A stretch of DNA of 64,000 bases from Deinococcus taeanensis (lineage in GTDB: Bacteria > Deinococcota > Deinococci > Deinococcales > Deinococcaceae): positions 1,949,001-2,013,000 of the forward strand of contig NZ_CP083455.1 in the NCBI RefSeq assembly GCF_020229735.1. Direction: 5' to 3'. Below the pieces are notes generated by a model that was not told the origin of the DNA, made no database searches, and was given only the letters and a program-made list of their open reading frames with translations. A program made the translations under genes and the position numbers. Position 1 is the stretch's first letter, and each line of letters begins with the position of its first letter. Below, one piece after another: positions 11,233-23,505 of this stretch.

Positions 11233-11246
11233 CCCTGCGTTTCCTC

Positions 11247-11276
11247 GGGGTCCGGCGCCGCGAGGTGCCGGGCCCC
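11247..11276 (+). terminator. Hairpin after ychF
   Basis: A 12-bp GC-rich stem with two G-T pairs (11247-11258 with 11265-11276) and a six-base loop lies 15 bp after the ychF stop. No T-run follows, so its strength is uncertain. Confidence 0.5.
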
Positions 11277-11374
11277 TGGTGTTGCCGCAGCGTCAGGCTG
11301 CCGGAGCCCTTACAGGGGTGCGGCGGCTCACAGGCGACCGTCTGGCTGAGGCGGCCGCCGCTGCGGTCTGGCGG

Positions 11375-12388
11375 TCAGCGCAGCTCCGAGACGCTGGCAT
11401 ACCCGCCCACAAACAGCGCCACGCGCAGTTCGTGAATGAACTGCCGCAGCCACGCTTCGGCGGCGTCGGCGCTGTGCAGGGCGGGTTCCAGCAGGGGGCG
11501 GGCCACCGCGACCACCTGGGCGCCCAGAGCGAGGGCCCGCGCGGCGTCCAGTCCGCTGCGAATCCCGCCGGACGCCACGAGGGGCACGCCGGGCGCGGCG
11601 AGGCGCGCGTCACGCAGGGCCTGCGCGGTGGGAACCCCCAGGTCGCACAGGTCGGGCGTCCGGACCTCGCCGTGGTGCACCAGCTGCTCCACGCGTGCCC
11701 AGCTGGTGCCGCCGGCGCCGGCGACGTCCAGGGCGGCGAAGCCGAGCGGGGCGGCCAGGGCGACCGTCTGGGCATCCAGGCCGTGCCCGACCTCCTTGAG
11801 GATCACCGGGAAATCCAGTTCGGGCAGGATGTCCGCGAGCCGGTCGCGCAGGCCGGCCCAGCGGGTGTCCCCGCCCGGCTGCAGGGCCTCCTGCAGGGGG
11901 TTGATGTGAATGGCGAGGGCGTCGGCACCGACCTCACGCACGGCCCGCGCAGCTTCGTGGGGACCGTACCCGAGCAGGAACTGCGCGCCGCCCAGGTTGC
12001 CGATCAGGAGGATGTCCGGCGCGGTGTGCCTCACCAGGAAGGAGGTGCGGGTGTCGGGCCGTTCGAGCATGACGCGCTGGGACCCGAGCATCATGCCGAT
12101 GCCGAGGCGCTGGGCGGCCAGGGCGAGGTTCTGGTTGATGCGGCCGGCCGCTTCAGCCCCGCCGGTCATCGCGCCGATCAGGAGGGGGGCGGCGAGGGGA
12201 CGGCCGAGGAAGGTGGTGCGCAGGTCCACGCGGTCAAGATCAAGTTCAGGCAGGGCGCGGTACGGCCAGGGCACGGCGTCCAGGCCGGTGGTCTGGCGCG
12301 CGTACTGGCTGTCAGGGCGCAGGCAGGCGTCTATGTGCCGGAGTTTGCGCGCCTGGATGGCGGCCGGGTCGGACGCGGTGTCGTTCAC
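11375..12388 (-). CDS. fni: Type 2 isopentenyl-diphosphate delta-isomerase
   Basis: FMN- and NADPH-dependent isomerase interconverting IPP and DMAPP for isoprenoid and carotenoid synthesis. Family marks: RKLRHIDACLR near the N-terminus, PLLIGAMTGG, the LGIGMMLGSQR segment, AIHINPLQEALQPGGD, FPVILKEVGHG, ALDVAGAGGTSW and the phosphate-binding VASGGIRSGLD. 337 residues from the GTG at 12388. This start is preferred because a minus-strand TACGCT box ends seven bases before it and because the frame further upstream runs into the initiator tRNA gene. There is no neighbouring isoprenoid gene. Confidence 0.93.
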   Translation of the reverse strand: MNDTASDPAAIQARKLRHIDACLRPDSQYARQTTGLDAVPWPYRALPELDLDRVDLRTTFLGRPLAAPLLIGAMTGGAEAAGRINQNLALAAQRLGIGMMLGSQRVMLERPDTRTSFLVRHTAPDILLIGNLGGAQFLLGYGPHEAARAVREVGADALAIHINPLQEALQPGGDTRWAGLRDRLADILPELDFPVILKEVGHGLDAQTVALAAPLGFAALDVAGAGGTSWARVEQLVHHGEVRTPDLCDLGVPTAQALRDARLAAPGVPLVASGGIRSGLDAARALALGAQVVAVARPLLEPALHSADAAEAWLRQFIHELRVALFVGGYASVSELR

Positions 12389-12460
12389 GCTGTTCAGCGT
12401 ACCCGGCGTGGCGGCAGGTGAGGTGGAGGCGGGCGTGCCCTGCCGGCCGAGGGGGGGGCC

Positions 12461-12489
12461 TTGACGGATTGGCAGCTTGGAGCTACTAT
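12461..12489 (+). promoter_or_regulatory. Promoter of the initiator tRNA gene
   Basis: TTGACG at 12461-12466 and TACTAT at 12484-12489 are separated by exactly 17 bp, a good sigma-70 promoter. It points at the tRNA gene 54 bp downstream. The same -10 hexamer with the same spacing drives the tRNA cluster at 59.1 kb. Confidence 0.8.
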
Positions 12490-12541
12490 TTCTGAGCGCT
12501 GAACGCAGCACTGCGAAGAAAGCGCACCGCAGGACCAGAGT

Positions 12542-12620
<79 letters not shown>

Positions 12621-12623
12621 ATC

Positions 12624-12651
12624 ACCCCCACTTCGGTGGGGGTTTCGTCTT
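12624..12651 (+). terminator. Rho-independent terminator of the initiator tRNA
   Basis: An 8-bp perfect stem (ACCCCCAC / GTGGGGGT) closes a TTCG tetraloop and is followed by a T-rich tail (TTCGTCTT). Confidence 0.9.
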
Positions 12652-12695
12652 GTTGCGGGAACGGTGAGGGTCCGCAGCGCGTATTCCCGCAGCGT

Positions 12696-13202
<507 letters not shown>

Positions 13203-13213
13203 CCACCAGTCAA

Positions 13214-13254
13214 GGGCAGCGGGCGGACAGCCGGGCTGTCCGCCCGCTGCCCTG
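13214..13254. terminator. Bidirectional terminator, perfect 20-bp inverted repeat
   Basis: Bases 13214-13233 and 13235-13254 are exact inverted complements around one central base. It lies between the convergent DUF456 and Yip1-type genes and can serve both strands. Confidence 0.8.
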
Positions 13255-13280
13255 TCGGGTTCGTCCCCTGCCGGGGCCTG

Positions 13281-13985
13281 TCAGCGGCTGAACAGCAGCG
13301 GGCCGAGCGCGATCACCCCCACCGCCAGGGCGGGCAGCAGCGGCAGGGCAGCGCCGGCCAGCGCCCGCCCTGGCCGCCCGGTGAGTTCCCGGAACGCCGG
13401 GTATGCCAGCGCGCACTGCGCGGCCGTGCCCAGCAGGGTGACGGCCAGCAGCAGGAATGCCGGAGCGGTGGTGCGCAGGCCTGCCAGCGCCGCGCGCTGC
13501 ACGGCCTGCGGGTCGCTGCCCGCGGCGGCCAGTGCGGCCGCGCCGGGCCGCCACGCGCTGTCTGGAATCAGGAAGGCCAGGACCGTCACGATCAGGTACA
13601 GGGGCGGCAGCAGCGCGAAGCTCGCCCCGAACACCTCGGCGGGCCGGGCGGCGCGGCCGGCGCCCAGCCAGCCCAGCCCCCACATCAGCAGGAATGTGAA
13701 CATGCCCAGAAACGTTCCGCCCATCACGTTCGTGATGTGGACGAGCATGGGGGCTGTGCTCCCGTCGACTGCCGCGGCCAGCAGGACGGCCGGGCGGACC
13801 AGGGCCGCGTACGCCAGACCGGACAGCGCGGCGCTGAGCGCGGCGACGCCCAGGTACCGCCACGCGACCGGCTCAGTGAGCGCCAGGGTCTGCGCGAACA
13901 GGCGCGGCCCGCTGAGCAGCGCCGTGGGCAGCGGCGCAGCGGGCTCGGGCGCGGGAGTGGAGACCGGGGAGCGGGAACGGGCCAT
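13281..13985 (-). CDS. Yip1-like multi-pass membrane protein
   Basis: Five hydrophobic helices with the arrangement of YIP1-family proteins: an N-terminal polar arm, then LGVAALSAALSGLAYAAL, a MLVHITNVMGGTFLGMFTFLLMWGLGWLGA pair, and further helices near residues 125, 170 and 215. About 234 residues. Function in bacteria is unknown. The ATG at 13985 is preferred over the one at 13997 because the latter lies inside a minus-strand TAGCAT -10 box. Nothing in the neighbourhood suggests a specific job. Confidence 0.7.
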   Translation of the reverse strand: MARSRSPVSTPAPEPAAPLPTALLSGPRLFAQTLALTEPVAWRYLGVAALSAALSGLAYAALVRPAVLLAAAVDGSTAPMLVHITNVMGGTFLGMFTFLLMWGLGWLGAGRAARPAEVFGASFALLPPLYLIVTVLAFLIPDSAWRPGAAALAAAGSDPQAVQRAALAGLRTTAPAFLLLAVTLLGTAAQCALAYPAFRELTGRPGRALAGAALPLLPALAVGVIALGPLLFSR

Positions 13986-14022
13986 AAACGCCGTCATGCT
14001 ACCCGTTGAGCGTGCGGCGCGC

Positions 14023-14418
14023 TCAGGGGTGCGTGCCTCGCCACCATGCCCACGCCAGGGCCAGAAGCGCAGCGTACACCAGCACGATCAGCGCGACTCC
14101 CAGCAGACTGCGGTTCAGGCGGTCCGGTCGCGCCGCGGCTTCGCGGCGTGCGCCGGCCATGACGGCCGGAGGGATCAGCCGCAGCGCCACCCACAGGCCG
14201 GCCGGAACGAGCAGCAGGTCGTCAAGTTGCCCCAGCACCGGAATGAAATCCGGAATCAGGTCAATGGGACTCAGGGCGTACGCCAGGACCAGGAGCGCCC
14301 AGGCGCGCGCGTACCAGGGGGTGCGCGGGTCGCGCGCCGCGAGACTCAGCGCCACGAGTTCCGCTTTCAGGCGCCGCGCGAAGGTCCGCAGGCGCGCGCC
14401 CAGGCCCGGCCGGGTCAA
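14023..14418 (-). CDS. YkvA family (DUF1232) membrane protein
   Basis: Small membrane protein with the DUF1232 signature: [44 protein letters not shown], in which the [11 protein letters not shown] core is nearly invariant in the family. A second helix ([24 protein letters not shown]) ends the 131-residue protein. The start is taken as the TTG at 14418, which overlaps the stop of the upstream protease gene (TTGA) and suggests translational coupling. The long open frame further upstream has no family content. Function unknown. Confidence 0.8.
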   Translation of the reverse strand: MTRPGLGARLRTFARRLKAELVALSLAARDPRTPWYARAWALLVLAYALSPIDLIPDFIPVLGQLDDLLLVPAGLWVALRLIPPAVMAGARREAAARPDRLNRSLLGVALIVLVYAALLALAWAWWRGTHP

Positions 14419-15380
14419 AACAGTGCTCCGCGCAGGTCGGTCACCCACTGCGCCACGCCGGGCACGGTCATGGCGCCGGCCAGCAGGCCGAACAGCAGCA
14501 TGACCACGTACGTTCCGCTGAGCCACGGGCCTGGCGCGCTGCGGACCTCCGGGTCGGGTTTCGGCGTGAGCCACAGGTGCAGCACGACCAGCACCACCCC
14601 CCCGAACAGCAGCGCGCCGCCCGCCAGCGGCAGGCGCAGCGCCTCGTTCTTCAGGAGGTCGGAGGTCTGCGCCGTGCCGGTGGGCAGGCGTCCCGCCAGG
14701 AGCGAGCCCAGCGCGACGGCCAGCGTGTTGTTCAGCGCGTGAATCAGCACGCTGTTCCACAGGCTGCCGGTGTGCTGCACCACGCGCGCCAGCACGTACG
14801 CGAGCGGCAGGATGCCCACGATGCTGGCCGGCACGCCGTGCGCCAGCGCGAACACCAGGCTGCTGGTCAGGGCCGCGACCATGAAACCGGCGGCGCGCTC
14901 GTGGCCGCGCATCAGCAGGCCGCGGAAGGCGACTTCCTCGGCCAGGGGAATCAGGAGGCCGGCGGCCACCAGCAGCACCCACAGGTCCGCGCCGTGGCTC
15001 AGGAACTGCGGCACGGCGTCGGCGGAAGACGGCACGAGCATCACGAAGGCCAGCACGAAGGCCCGGGAGGACAGAAACGACAGGGCGAAGGCCGCCAGCG
15101 CGATGCCCAGGGACGGTGGCGTGCGCCACCTTGAATCCCGCAGCAGCGTGTCCATGCTGCGCCGGAACGCCGTGAAGCCCACCAGGACCACCACCGCGAA
15201 CGCGGCCAGCAGGGACACGCCCAGCGGCGCGCCCGCGCTCGCCAACACGCCAGCCACCACGTTCTGAAGCGCCAGCAGCGTCAGCGCCGCCCGGTTGCCC
15301 GACACGGCCCGCACGCCATCCCGGGGCGGGGCGGAGTCGGCGGGCGGCACGTCAGGTGTCAGGCTCGGGGGCACAGTCAT
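14415..15380 (-). CDS. CPBP family (CAAX/Abi) intramembrane metalloprotease
   Basis: Multi-pass membrane protein of 321 residues with the three CPBP motifs: EEVAFRG (EExxxR, near residue 145), FALAHG (FxxxH) and HALNN (HxxxN). These residues bind the metal in the family, so the enzyme is probably active. Family members in bacteria act as membrane proteases or bacteriocin self-immunity factors; neither can be assigned here. A minus-strand TAGGCT box ends seven bases before the ATG, fitting a leaderless transcript. The gene overlaps the YkvA gene by four bases, so the two are likely cotranscribed. Confidence 0.88.
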   Translation of the reverse strand: MTVPPSLTPDVPPADSAPPRDGVRAVSGNRAALTLLALQNVVAGVLASAGAPLGVSLLAAFAVVVLVGFTAFRRSMDTLLRDSRWRTPPSLGIALAAFALSFLSSRAFVLAFVMLVPSSADAVPQFLSHGADLWVLLVAAGLLIPLAEEVAFRGLLMRGHERAAGFMVAALTSSLVFALAHGVPASIVGILPLAYVLARVVQHTGSLWNSVLIHALNNTLAVALGSLLAGRLPTGTAQTSDLLKNEALRLPLAGGALLFGGVVLVVLHLWLTPKPDPEVRSAPGPWLSGTYVVMLLFGLLAGAMTVPGVAQWVTDLRGALF

Positions 15381-15444
15381 GCCCCCGAGCCTACCGCGCC
15401 CACCCTCGGCGGCGCCTCAACGGACCGTGGGGGTGCAGGCCGGG

Positions 15445-16458
15445 TTAAGCGGTCAGCACGCGGATGGCGCCGTCCAGGGCCTCATCATCAATCTGGTGGT
15501 GCAGCACGAAGCGCACGCTGTCCGGCCCCAGGGCGTTCGCCAGCACACCCTGCCCGGCCCACGCGGCGGCCCGGGCCGCCGCGTCGGGCACGGCCGCGTA
15601 GATGATGTTCGTCTGCACGGCCGCGAGGTCCACGGCGAAGCCTGCGTTGACCAGCGCCTCGGCCATCACCCGGGCCCGGCGGTGATCCTCGGCCAGCCGG
15701 GCAGGCCCCTCACGCAGCGCGATCAGCGCCGCGGCGGCCAGCACACCGGCCTGACGCATGCCGCCGCCCATCATCTTGCGGTAGCGGTGCGCGCGTTTCA
15801 TGGCCTCGGCGCTGCCCACCAGCACGCTGCCCACCGGGGCCCCCAGGCCCTTGCTGAGGCACACGCTGACCGTGTCGAAGGACGCCGTGATCGCGCGCAG
15901 GTCCACGCCCAGCGCCACGGCGGCGTTCACCACGCGCGCGCCGTCCAGGTGAAAGGGCAGCCCTTCCTCGGTCGCCACGGCGCGAATGCCGGCCAGGACG
16001 TCCAGCGGAATCACCGTGCCGCCTGCTTTGTTGTGCGTGTTCTCCAGGCTGATCATGCCGGTCGGGGACTGGTGAATGCTGCGCCGGATGGCCGCGCGCA
16101 CGCCTTCAGGCGTGGGGATGCCCAGCGGGGCGGGCACGAAGCGCGGAACCACGCCGCTGAAGGTGGCCATCATGCCCAGTTCCCACTCGTAGATGTGTGA
16201 CCCTTCCGCGCAGATCACTTCCTCCCCGCGGCGGGTGTGCAGCGCGATGGCCACCTGGTTCGTCATGGTGCCCGACGGCATGAACAGCCCCGCTTCGTGC
16301 CCGGTCAGGCGCGCCACCTCGGCCTGAAGTTCGTTCACGGTGGGGTCCTCGCCGTACACGTCGTCCCCGACGGCGGCGCGGGCCATGGCCTCACGCATGG
16401 TGGGGGTGGGGGTGGTGACGGTATCGGAGCGCAGGTCGGCAATCACGGGCAGGGTCAT
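15445..16458 (-). CDS. ltaE: Low-specificity L-threonine aldolase
   Basis: PLP enzyme that cleaves threonine or allo-threonine to glycine and acetaldehyde. Hallmarks: [11 protein letters not shown] at the N-terminus, [27 protein letters not shown], the PLP-ring region [12 protein letters not shown] and the Schiff-base lysine in [15 protein letters not shown]. 337 residues, normal length. The ATG at 16458 sits seven bases after a minus-strand TAGCAT box. The frame is open 56 codons further upstream, but that part is low-complexity Pro/Gly/Arg and outside the family. Confidence 0.94.
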   Translation of the reverse strand: MTLPVIADLRSDTVTTPTPTMREAMARAAVGDDVYGEDPTVNELQAEVARLTGHEAGLFMPSGTMTNQVAIALHTRRGEEVICAEGSHIYEWELGMMATFSGVVPRFVPAPLGIPTPEGVRAAIRRSIHQSPTGMISLENTHNKAGGTVIPLDVLAGIRAVATEEGLPFHLDGARVVNAAVALGVDLRAITASFDTVSVCLSKGLGAPVGSVLVGSAEAMKRAHRYRKMMGGGMRQAGVLAAAALIALREGPARLAEDHRRARVMAEALVNAGFAVDLAAVQTNIIYAAVPDAAARAAAWAGQGVLANALGPDSVRFVLHHQIDDEALDGAIRVLTA

Positions 16459-16601
16459 GGGGTGGATGCTACGCCCGGCCCCCACGGTGAGGCGAGGGGC
16501 CGGGCTGCATTCGGGCCGGGGTGTCTCCCCTGCGCGGCCACCCCGGCCCGGGTGCGCGCCGGGACGCCCGGGGCCAAGGGCGACCCAGGCGTCCCGGGGG
16601 G

Positions 16602-16624
16602 GCCGTTCCCGGCGCGGGAACGGC
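16602..16624. terminator. Hairpin between the EF-G-like gene and ltaE
   Basis: A perfect 10-bp stem (16602-16611 with 16615-16624), 16 bp past the stop of the EF-G-like gene. A second 8-bp stem (16561-16568 with 16588-16595) lies beside it. Neither has a T-run. Confidence 0.45.
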
Positions 16625-16640
16625 ACTGGTCCCCGCGCGT

Positions 16641-18653
<2,013 letters not shown>

Positions 18654-18845
18654 TTGGGATCACCAGACCTTTCCTGGCAGGCACCAGGGGCAGGAGGGGA
18701 AGCCGGCGGACGCACGCAGGAACCGGGGACGATGTGGTGTCTGGAGTGTACACCTGACCCCGGCCGGGATGTTCCAGAGCCTGCAGACAAAGCGGGTGGG
18801 GTTGTCGCATACGCAGCTGTGCGATCCACCGTAGGCTGTGAGGTG

Positions 18846-19331
18846 ATGATCGACGTTGTCGTCTCGTCCACTGACCGCGCGGCCCTGTGGTCCGCCCTGC
18901 CCACCCTCCCCATCACCTGGGACGCACTGCCCGAGGAGGGCGTGACGCTGCCTGACGGCACCCATCTCCGACACAGCGACGCGCCGGACGGCGAAGTTCG
19001 CCACCTGATGGTGACACTTCACGAGTCTGAGGATCTGGAAGAGCTGACCGACGGCCTTGGCGATTACACGGCGGAGGAACTGGCTGATCCTTACGCGGTC
19101 ATCGAACAGTACTTTAAGAAGGCAGGAGAGCTGGTGCGGGACATGGTGGCCGAAGCGGCAGGTGTCCTGGGTGAGCCCGCCCAGGCCGAACCGGACGCCA
19201 GGGGAGTCAGCTGGCTGCTCCCGGACCGGACTATCTCGGTGGGGGTCACACAGGCGGACAAGAATGCGCCGATTGAGGTCTGCGTCTGGCTGCTGCCCCC
19301 AGGACATACGGCGGACAGCCTGGGGCTCTGA
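18846..19331 (+). CDS. Hypothetical acidic cytoplasmic protein
   Basis: 161 residues, no family I recognise. It is strongly acidic (clusters such as LHESEDLEELTDGLGDYTAEELADPY), has no signal peptide or membrane segment and contains one cysteine. An N-terminal beta-type stretch (MIDVVVSSTDRAALWSAL) is followed by a helical acidic region and a C-terminal beta segment (TISVGVTQAD...EVCVWLLPPG). The ATG is chosen because TAGGCT ends eight bases before it, the leaderless pattern of this genome. It stands alone between an EF-G-like gene on the other strand and a broken hydrolase. Confidence 0.65.
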   Translation: MIDVVVSSTDRAALWSALPTLPITWDALPEEGVTLPDGTHLRHSDAPDGEVRHLMVTLHESEDLEELTDGLGDYTAEELADPYAVIEQYFKKAGELVRDMVAEAAGVLGEPAQAEPDARGVSWLLPDRTISVGVTQADKNAPIEVCVWLLPPGHTADSLGL

Positions 19332-19446
19332 GGTACGCCCTGTGGAACCTGGAGCGCACAGGACATGGTCCGACGGATCGGCCCTGTGCGCCATGTCCTC
19401 CCAACAGTTCACACTCTTTGCCAGCACGCTCCAGCCTGCGCGGAGC

Positions 19447-20146
19447 ATGACCCACACCTCTGTCCGCCGTCCATTCCGTTCCTGCTGGTGGTATGCGGCG
19501 CTGGCCGTTCTGCTGCTGGACCTGCCGGGGGCGGCGGCGCAGACGGCTGGGCTGCCGGCGGCATTCGCGGCGTGTCAGGAGGGCGCAGACGCCCCGGCGG
19601 CGCCGGCCCTGCCGGTGGCCGGACCACTGCCGGGTGGGGTGTCGGGCCGCGTGGCCTTCCAGGCGACGCTGTACGACCGGACGGGCGCGCCGCTCCGGGA
19701 GGTGACGCTGGGCGACGTGATGCCGCTGGCCAGTGCATTCAAGACCACCGTGGTCGCCGGGGCGCTGCGGGACGTGGACGCCGGGCGCCTGCGCCTGAGG
19801 CAGCTGTTCACCACCGCCGAGAACCGCAGCATGGAGGGGGTTGCGCCTGGGCAGAGCGCCCTCAGGAGTCTGCTGGAGCGCGCGATTCGCCCTGTTCGGC
19901 CGCACAGGTCCTGAACGCACACGCCCGCACCCTGACCTGAGTGGGTATCTGGACTGTCCGGGTGGGCAGAGCGTGGTGTACACCTCTGTGAATCACAAGA
20001 GCCGCACGCTGGACGGCGGGGGGATTGAAGGGCAGATCCGGCCGGTCCTGAACTGGGTGATCGGGAACGTGAACACCCTGAGCGCCGGGGTGGGGACGTC
20101 TGCCGGTCAGACCGTGCCGTATCCTGCCGGGCATGACGAACCCTGA
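19447..20146 (+). pseudogene. Broken class A beta-lactamase-like serine hydrolase
   Basis: The start encodes a signal peptide (YAALAVLLLDLPGAAAQ) and the N-terminal half of a penicillin-binding/serine hydrolase domain. It includes the catalytic SxxK as SAFK with typical flanks (MPLASAFKTTVVAGALRDVDAGRL) and the LRSLLERAI helix, but the frame stops at 19914 where the family's SDN region should come. Further on, in another frame (about 19970-20100), VVYTSVNHKSRTL...[17 protein letters not shown] looks like a C-terminal remnant. The central region with the second and third active-site motifs is missing, so the product would be inactive. The remnant runs into the start of mnmD. Confidence 0.6.
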
Positions 20147-20834
20147 GCCTAGCGGTCCGGACGCCGCCGCGGTGCTGGTCACGCCGGATGGGTCGCGCAC
20201 GGCCCTGAATGCCCGGTTCGGGGAGGCGTACGGGTCACGGCACGGCGCGGCGGCGCAGGCCCGGCACGTGTTTCTGGAGGGCACCGGCACGCACGCGCAC
20301 CCGGCGCCGCGGGTGCTGGAGGTGGGGTTCGGGGTGGGTGTGAATGCCCGCGCGACCCTGGCGGGTGCCGCGGCGCGCGGGGTGCCGCTGGCGTACCACG
20401 CTTTCGAGTTCGACCCGGCGCCGCGGGCGCTGCTGCGTGAGGTGGCGCGGGGAGGCGAGGGAGCAGAGCACCCGGCGTGGCTGGCTCTGCTGGAGGCGTG
20501 GCCGGAGGGCGGAGGGGGGCACGGGGAGCTTGAGGTCACGGCGGGCGGCGCGGTCCTGAGGGTTACGTTCGCTGACGTGCTCACGGCGTCCCTGCCGGAC
20601 GGGTGGGCCACAGCGCTGTACCTGGATGGTTTCTCTCCGTCCCGCAATCCGGAAGTGTGGACGCCGGCGTTCACGGCGCGGCTGGCGCGGGCGCTTGCCG
20701 TGGGGGGGGTGCTGGGCACGTACAGCGCTGCGGGGCACGTGCGCCGGTCGCTGGCGGCCGCGGGGCTGCGTGTTGAGCGCCGCCCGGGTGCGCCCGGCAA
20801 GCGCGAGTGCCTGCGTGCCGTGCGGGAGGCCTGA
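20133..20834 (+). CDS. mnmD: tRNA U34 methyltransferase MnmD (MnmC N-terminal domain type)
   Basis: SAM-dependent methyltransferase expected to convert the 5-aminomethyl wobble uridine of tRNA to 5-methylaminomethyl, the last step of mnm5(s2)U synthesis. MnmD marks: [31 protein letters not shown], the SAM-binding [13 protein letters not shown], then [19 protein letters not shown] and [22 protein letters not shown]. 233 residues, complete. In E. coli this is the N-terminal half of the fused MnmC; here the oxidoreductase half is the next gene, starting three codons after this stop. TATCCT ends seven bases before the ATG. Confidence 0.9.
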   Translation: MTNPEPSGPDAAAVLVTPDGSRTALNARFGEAYGSRHGAAAQARHVFLEGTGTHAHPAPRVLEVGFGVGVNARATLAGAAARGVPLAYHAFEFDPAPRALLREVARGGEGAEHPAWLALLEAWPEGGGGHGELEVTAGGAVLRVTFADVLTASLPDGWATALYLDGFSPSRNPEVWTPAFTARLARALAVGGVLGTYSAAGHVRRSLAAAGLRVERRPGAPGKRECLRAVREA

Positions 20835-20836
20835 GC

Positions 20837-21829
20837 GTGCATGCGGTCGTGATCGGCGCCGGAATCGCCGGGGCGTCGGTGGCGTACTTCCTGGCCCGTG
20901 CGGGCGCGCGGGTGACGGTGGTGGACGCGGGCGTGCACGCCGCGAGCAGCGTGCCGGGCGCCCTGGTGAACCCGGTGCGGGGGCAGTCGGGCGGCGTGGA
21001 CCCGCGGGCGCTGACTGGCATGGCGTTCACGTGGGCGCTGCTGCGGGACCTGGCGGCGGCGGGGTTCGCTGTGCCACACGGGCAGGTGGGCGTGCTGCGT
21101 CCCGTGCCGGACGACCGGGCGCGGGCACGGTTCGAGCGGAACCTGCCGTCCGCGCTGGCGCATGCGTGGCTGGCGCCGGGGGACGCCCCGGCGCGGCTCT
21201 CGCCCGGCTGGGCGCACGTGCTGCACCTGCCGGAGGGCGGGTGGGTGGATGGCCCGGCGTTGACCAGGGCGCTGCTGGCCGCGTCGGGGGCGCGGGTGGT
21301 GCGGGGACGGGCGCTGGACTGGTCTGGGCGGGAGGTGCACCTGTCGCCCGCGCAGGGCGGCCTGGAGCACCTTCAGGCGGATGCGGTGGTGTTCTGCGGG
21401 GGCTCAGTGGGCGTCACGTGGCAGGCGCAGGGGGGGCGGGGCGGGGCGGGCGTGCACCGCATGGGCACCCTCCTGACCCTGGAGCGCCCGGTGACGCGCG
21501 TGCCGGTGAGTTTCGGGGCGTACCTCGCGCCGCACGGGAGTGGAGGGGTGCTGGGGGCGACGTTCGAGGCGCCGGCTGGGTCGTGGGCGCCGGAGGCGCT
21601 GCCGTTGGGGTCGCTGGCCTGGCTGCTGGGCAGGGGTGAAGCGCTGTCAGCGCTGGGGGGCGTGCGCGTGACGGGCCGCTGGACGGGGTCGCGGCTGTCG
21701 GGCCTGGAGTGCGGCGCTGAGGCGGGGCGGGGGTGGCGCCTGACGGGGCTGGGCAGCAAAGGGTTCCTGCTGGGGCCGTTGCTGGCGTCCGAACTGGCGG
21801 CGCGGGTTGTGGGGGAGGCGCAGGCCTGA
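20837..21829 (+). CDS. FAD-dependent oxidoreductase, MnmC C-terminal type
   Basis: DAAO-like flavoenzyme of 330 residues. The FAD-binding motif [27 protein letters not shown] is at the N-terminus and ends at the ribose-binding Asp; the C-terminus has [17 protein letters not shown]. It follows mnmD with two bases between genes and corresponds to the half of MnmC that removes the carboxymethyl group from cmnm5U34. The GTG at 20837 is chosen because it directly precedes the FAD fold; an ATG at 20841 is out of frame. The split gene order supports a shared role in wobble uridine modification; the substrate remains an inference. Confidence 0.82.
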   Translation: MHAVVIGAGIAGASVAYFLARAGARVTVVDAGVHAASSVPGALVNPVRGQSGGVDPRALTGMAFTWALLRDLAAAGFAVPHGQVGVLRPVPDDRARARFERNLPSALAHAWLAPGDAPARLSPGWAHVLHLPEGGWVDGPALTRALLAASGARVVRGRALDWSGREVHLSPAQGGLEHLQADAVVFCGGSVGVTWQAQGGRGGAGVHRMGTLLTLERPVTRVPVSFGAYLAPHGSGGVLGATFEAPAGSWAPEALPLGSLAWLLGRGEALSALGGVRVTGRWTGSRLSGLECGAEAGRGWRLTGLGSKGFLLGPLLASELAARVVGEAQA

Positions 21830-21962
21830 AGGGGACGTGCACGCACACGGGGAAACGCTTCCACCCCGCGCTTCAGTGCGGGCGGCGTCACGCGGCGGGT
21901 AACGCGCGCAGCCGCCAGGAACCGTGATGACGCCACCAAAGCTGGATTAGACTGCACAGGTT

Positions 21963-22964
<1,002 letters not shown>

Positions 22965-22980
22965 GTGCGTCAGGTGCAGG

Positions 22981-23009
22981 GCGGCCCGGACACATCCTGT
23001 CCGGGCCGC
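22981..23009 (+). terminator. Terminator of the homoisocitrate dehydrogenase gene
   Basis: A perfect 12-bp stem (GCGGCCCGGACA and its complement) with a five-base loop lies 16 bp after the stop. Confidence 0.8.
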
Positions 23010-23074
23010 TCTGCCGTCCGGAGTCCTGAGGGCAGGGCATGTGCGGGGCCACCCTTTTCCCTCTGTCCTTTCAA

Positions 23075-23106
23075 GTGGACTGAGTCAGAAGACGCTGAAT
23101 GGTATT
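23075..23106 (+). repeat. Left terminal inverted repeat of the IS630-type element
   Basis: Begins GTGGACTGAGTCAGAAGACG and is identical over 32 bp to the complement of 24647-24678. Similarity continues loosely for a few more bases inward. Confidence 0.95.
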
Positions 23107-23139
23107 GCTTGGTAGTAAGATCCAACCGAACCAAGATCG

Positions 23140-23484
23140 TCATGACAACAAAAGGAGTTGACGCACATGACTATCAATGATCTCTTTCCATCGCTCAAAA
23201 TTATCAACAAGTAAGCTTGATTCCACGTCTGTATTAGACAAATTCACCCACCACTCGGGTGGTCTGGAGTTGGCGTGCTGCTCAGCTCGACAACTGATAC
23301 ACCAAACCCAAAGGCCTGCTTTTTGTGGAGCATACTGCCGCCAAAACACGTGCAGCTCAGCCTCATTACATACTGGACAATTCATTGGCACATGCTGCGT
23401 GTTCCCCGCGCGTAACGCCTCGACACAATCCAACATCGCATACATCATTTCTAAGCCTTGCTTATTCCCGCCGAAGCTCGTCAT
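23140..23484 (-). CDS. Zinc-ribbon passenger protein of the IS element
   Basis: 114 residues, family not recognised. Two CxxC pairs (C36/C39 in NCPVCN and C62/C65 in WCISCR) separated by 22 residues suggest a zinc ribbon; many aromatic residues lie between and after them. No signal peptide or membrane helix. It starts 22 bp after the transposase stop with a plausible RBS (AGAGG), so it is probably cotranscribed with the transposase and moves with it. Its DNA is AT-richer than the chromosome. It could be a target-choice or regulatory factor for the element or an unrelated cargo gene; the sequence does not decide. Confidence 0.65.
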   Translation of the reverse strand: MTSFGGNKQGLEMMYAMLDCVEALRAGNTQHVPMNCPVCNEAELHVFWRQYAPQKAGLWVWCISCRAEQHANSRPPEWWVNLSNTDVESSLLVDNFERWKEIIDSHVRQLLLLS

Positions 23485-23505
23485 CTTGATCCTCTACTTG
23501 GTAAT

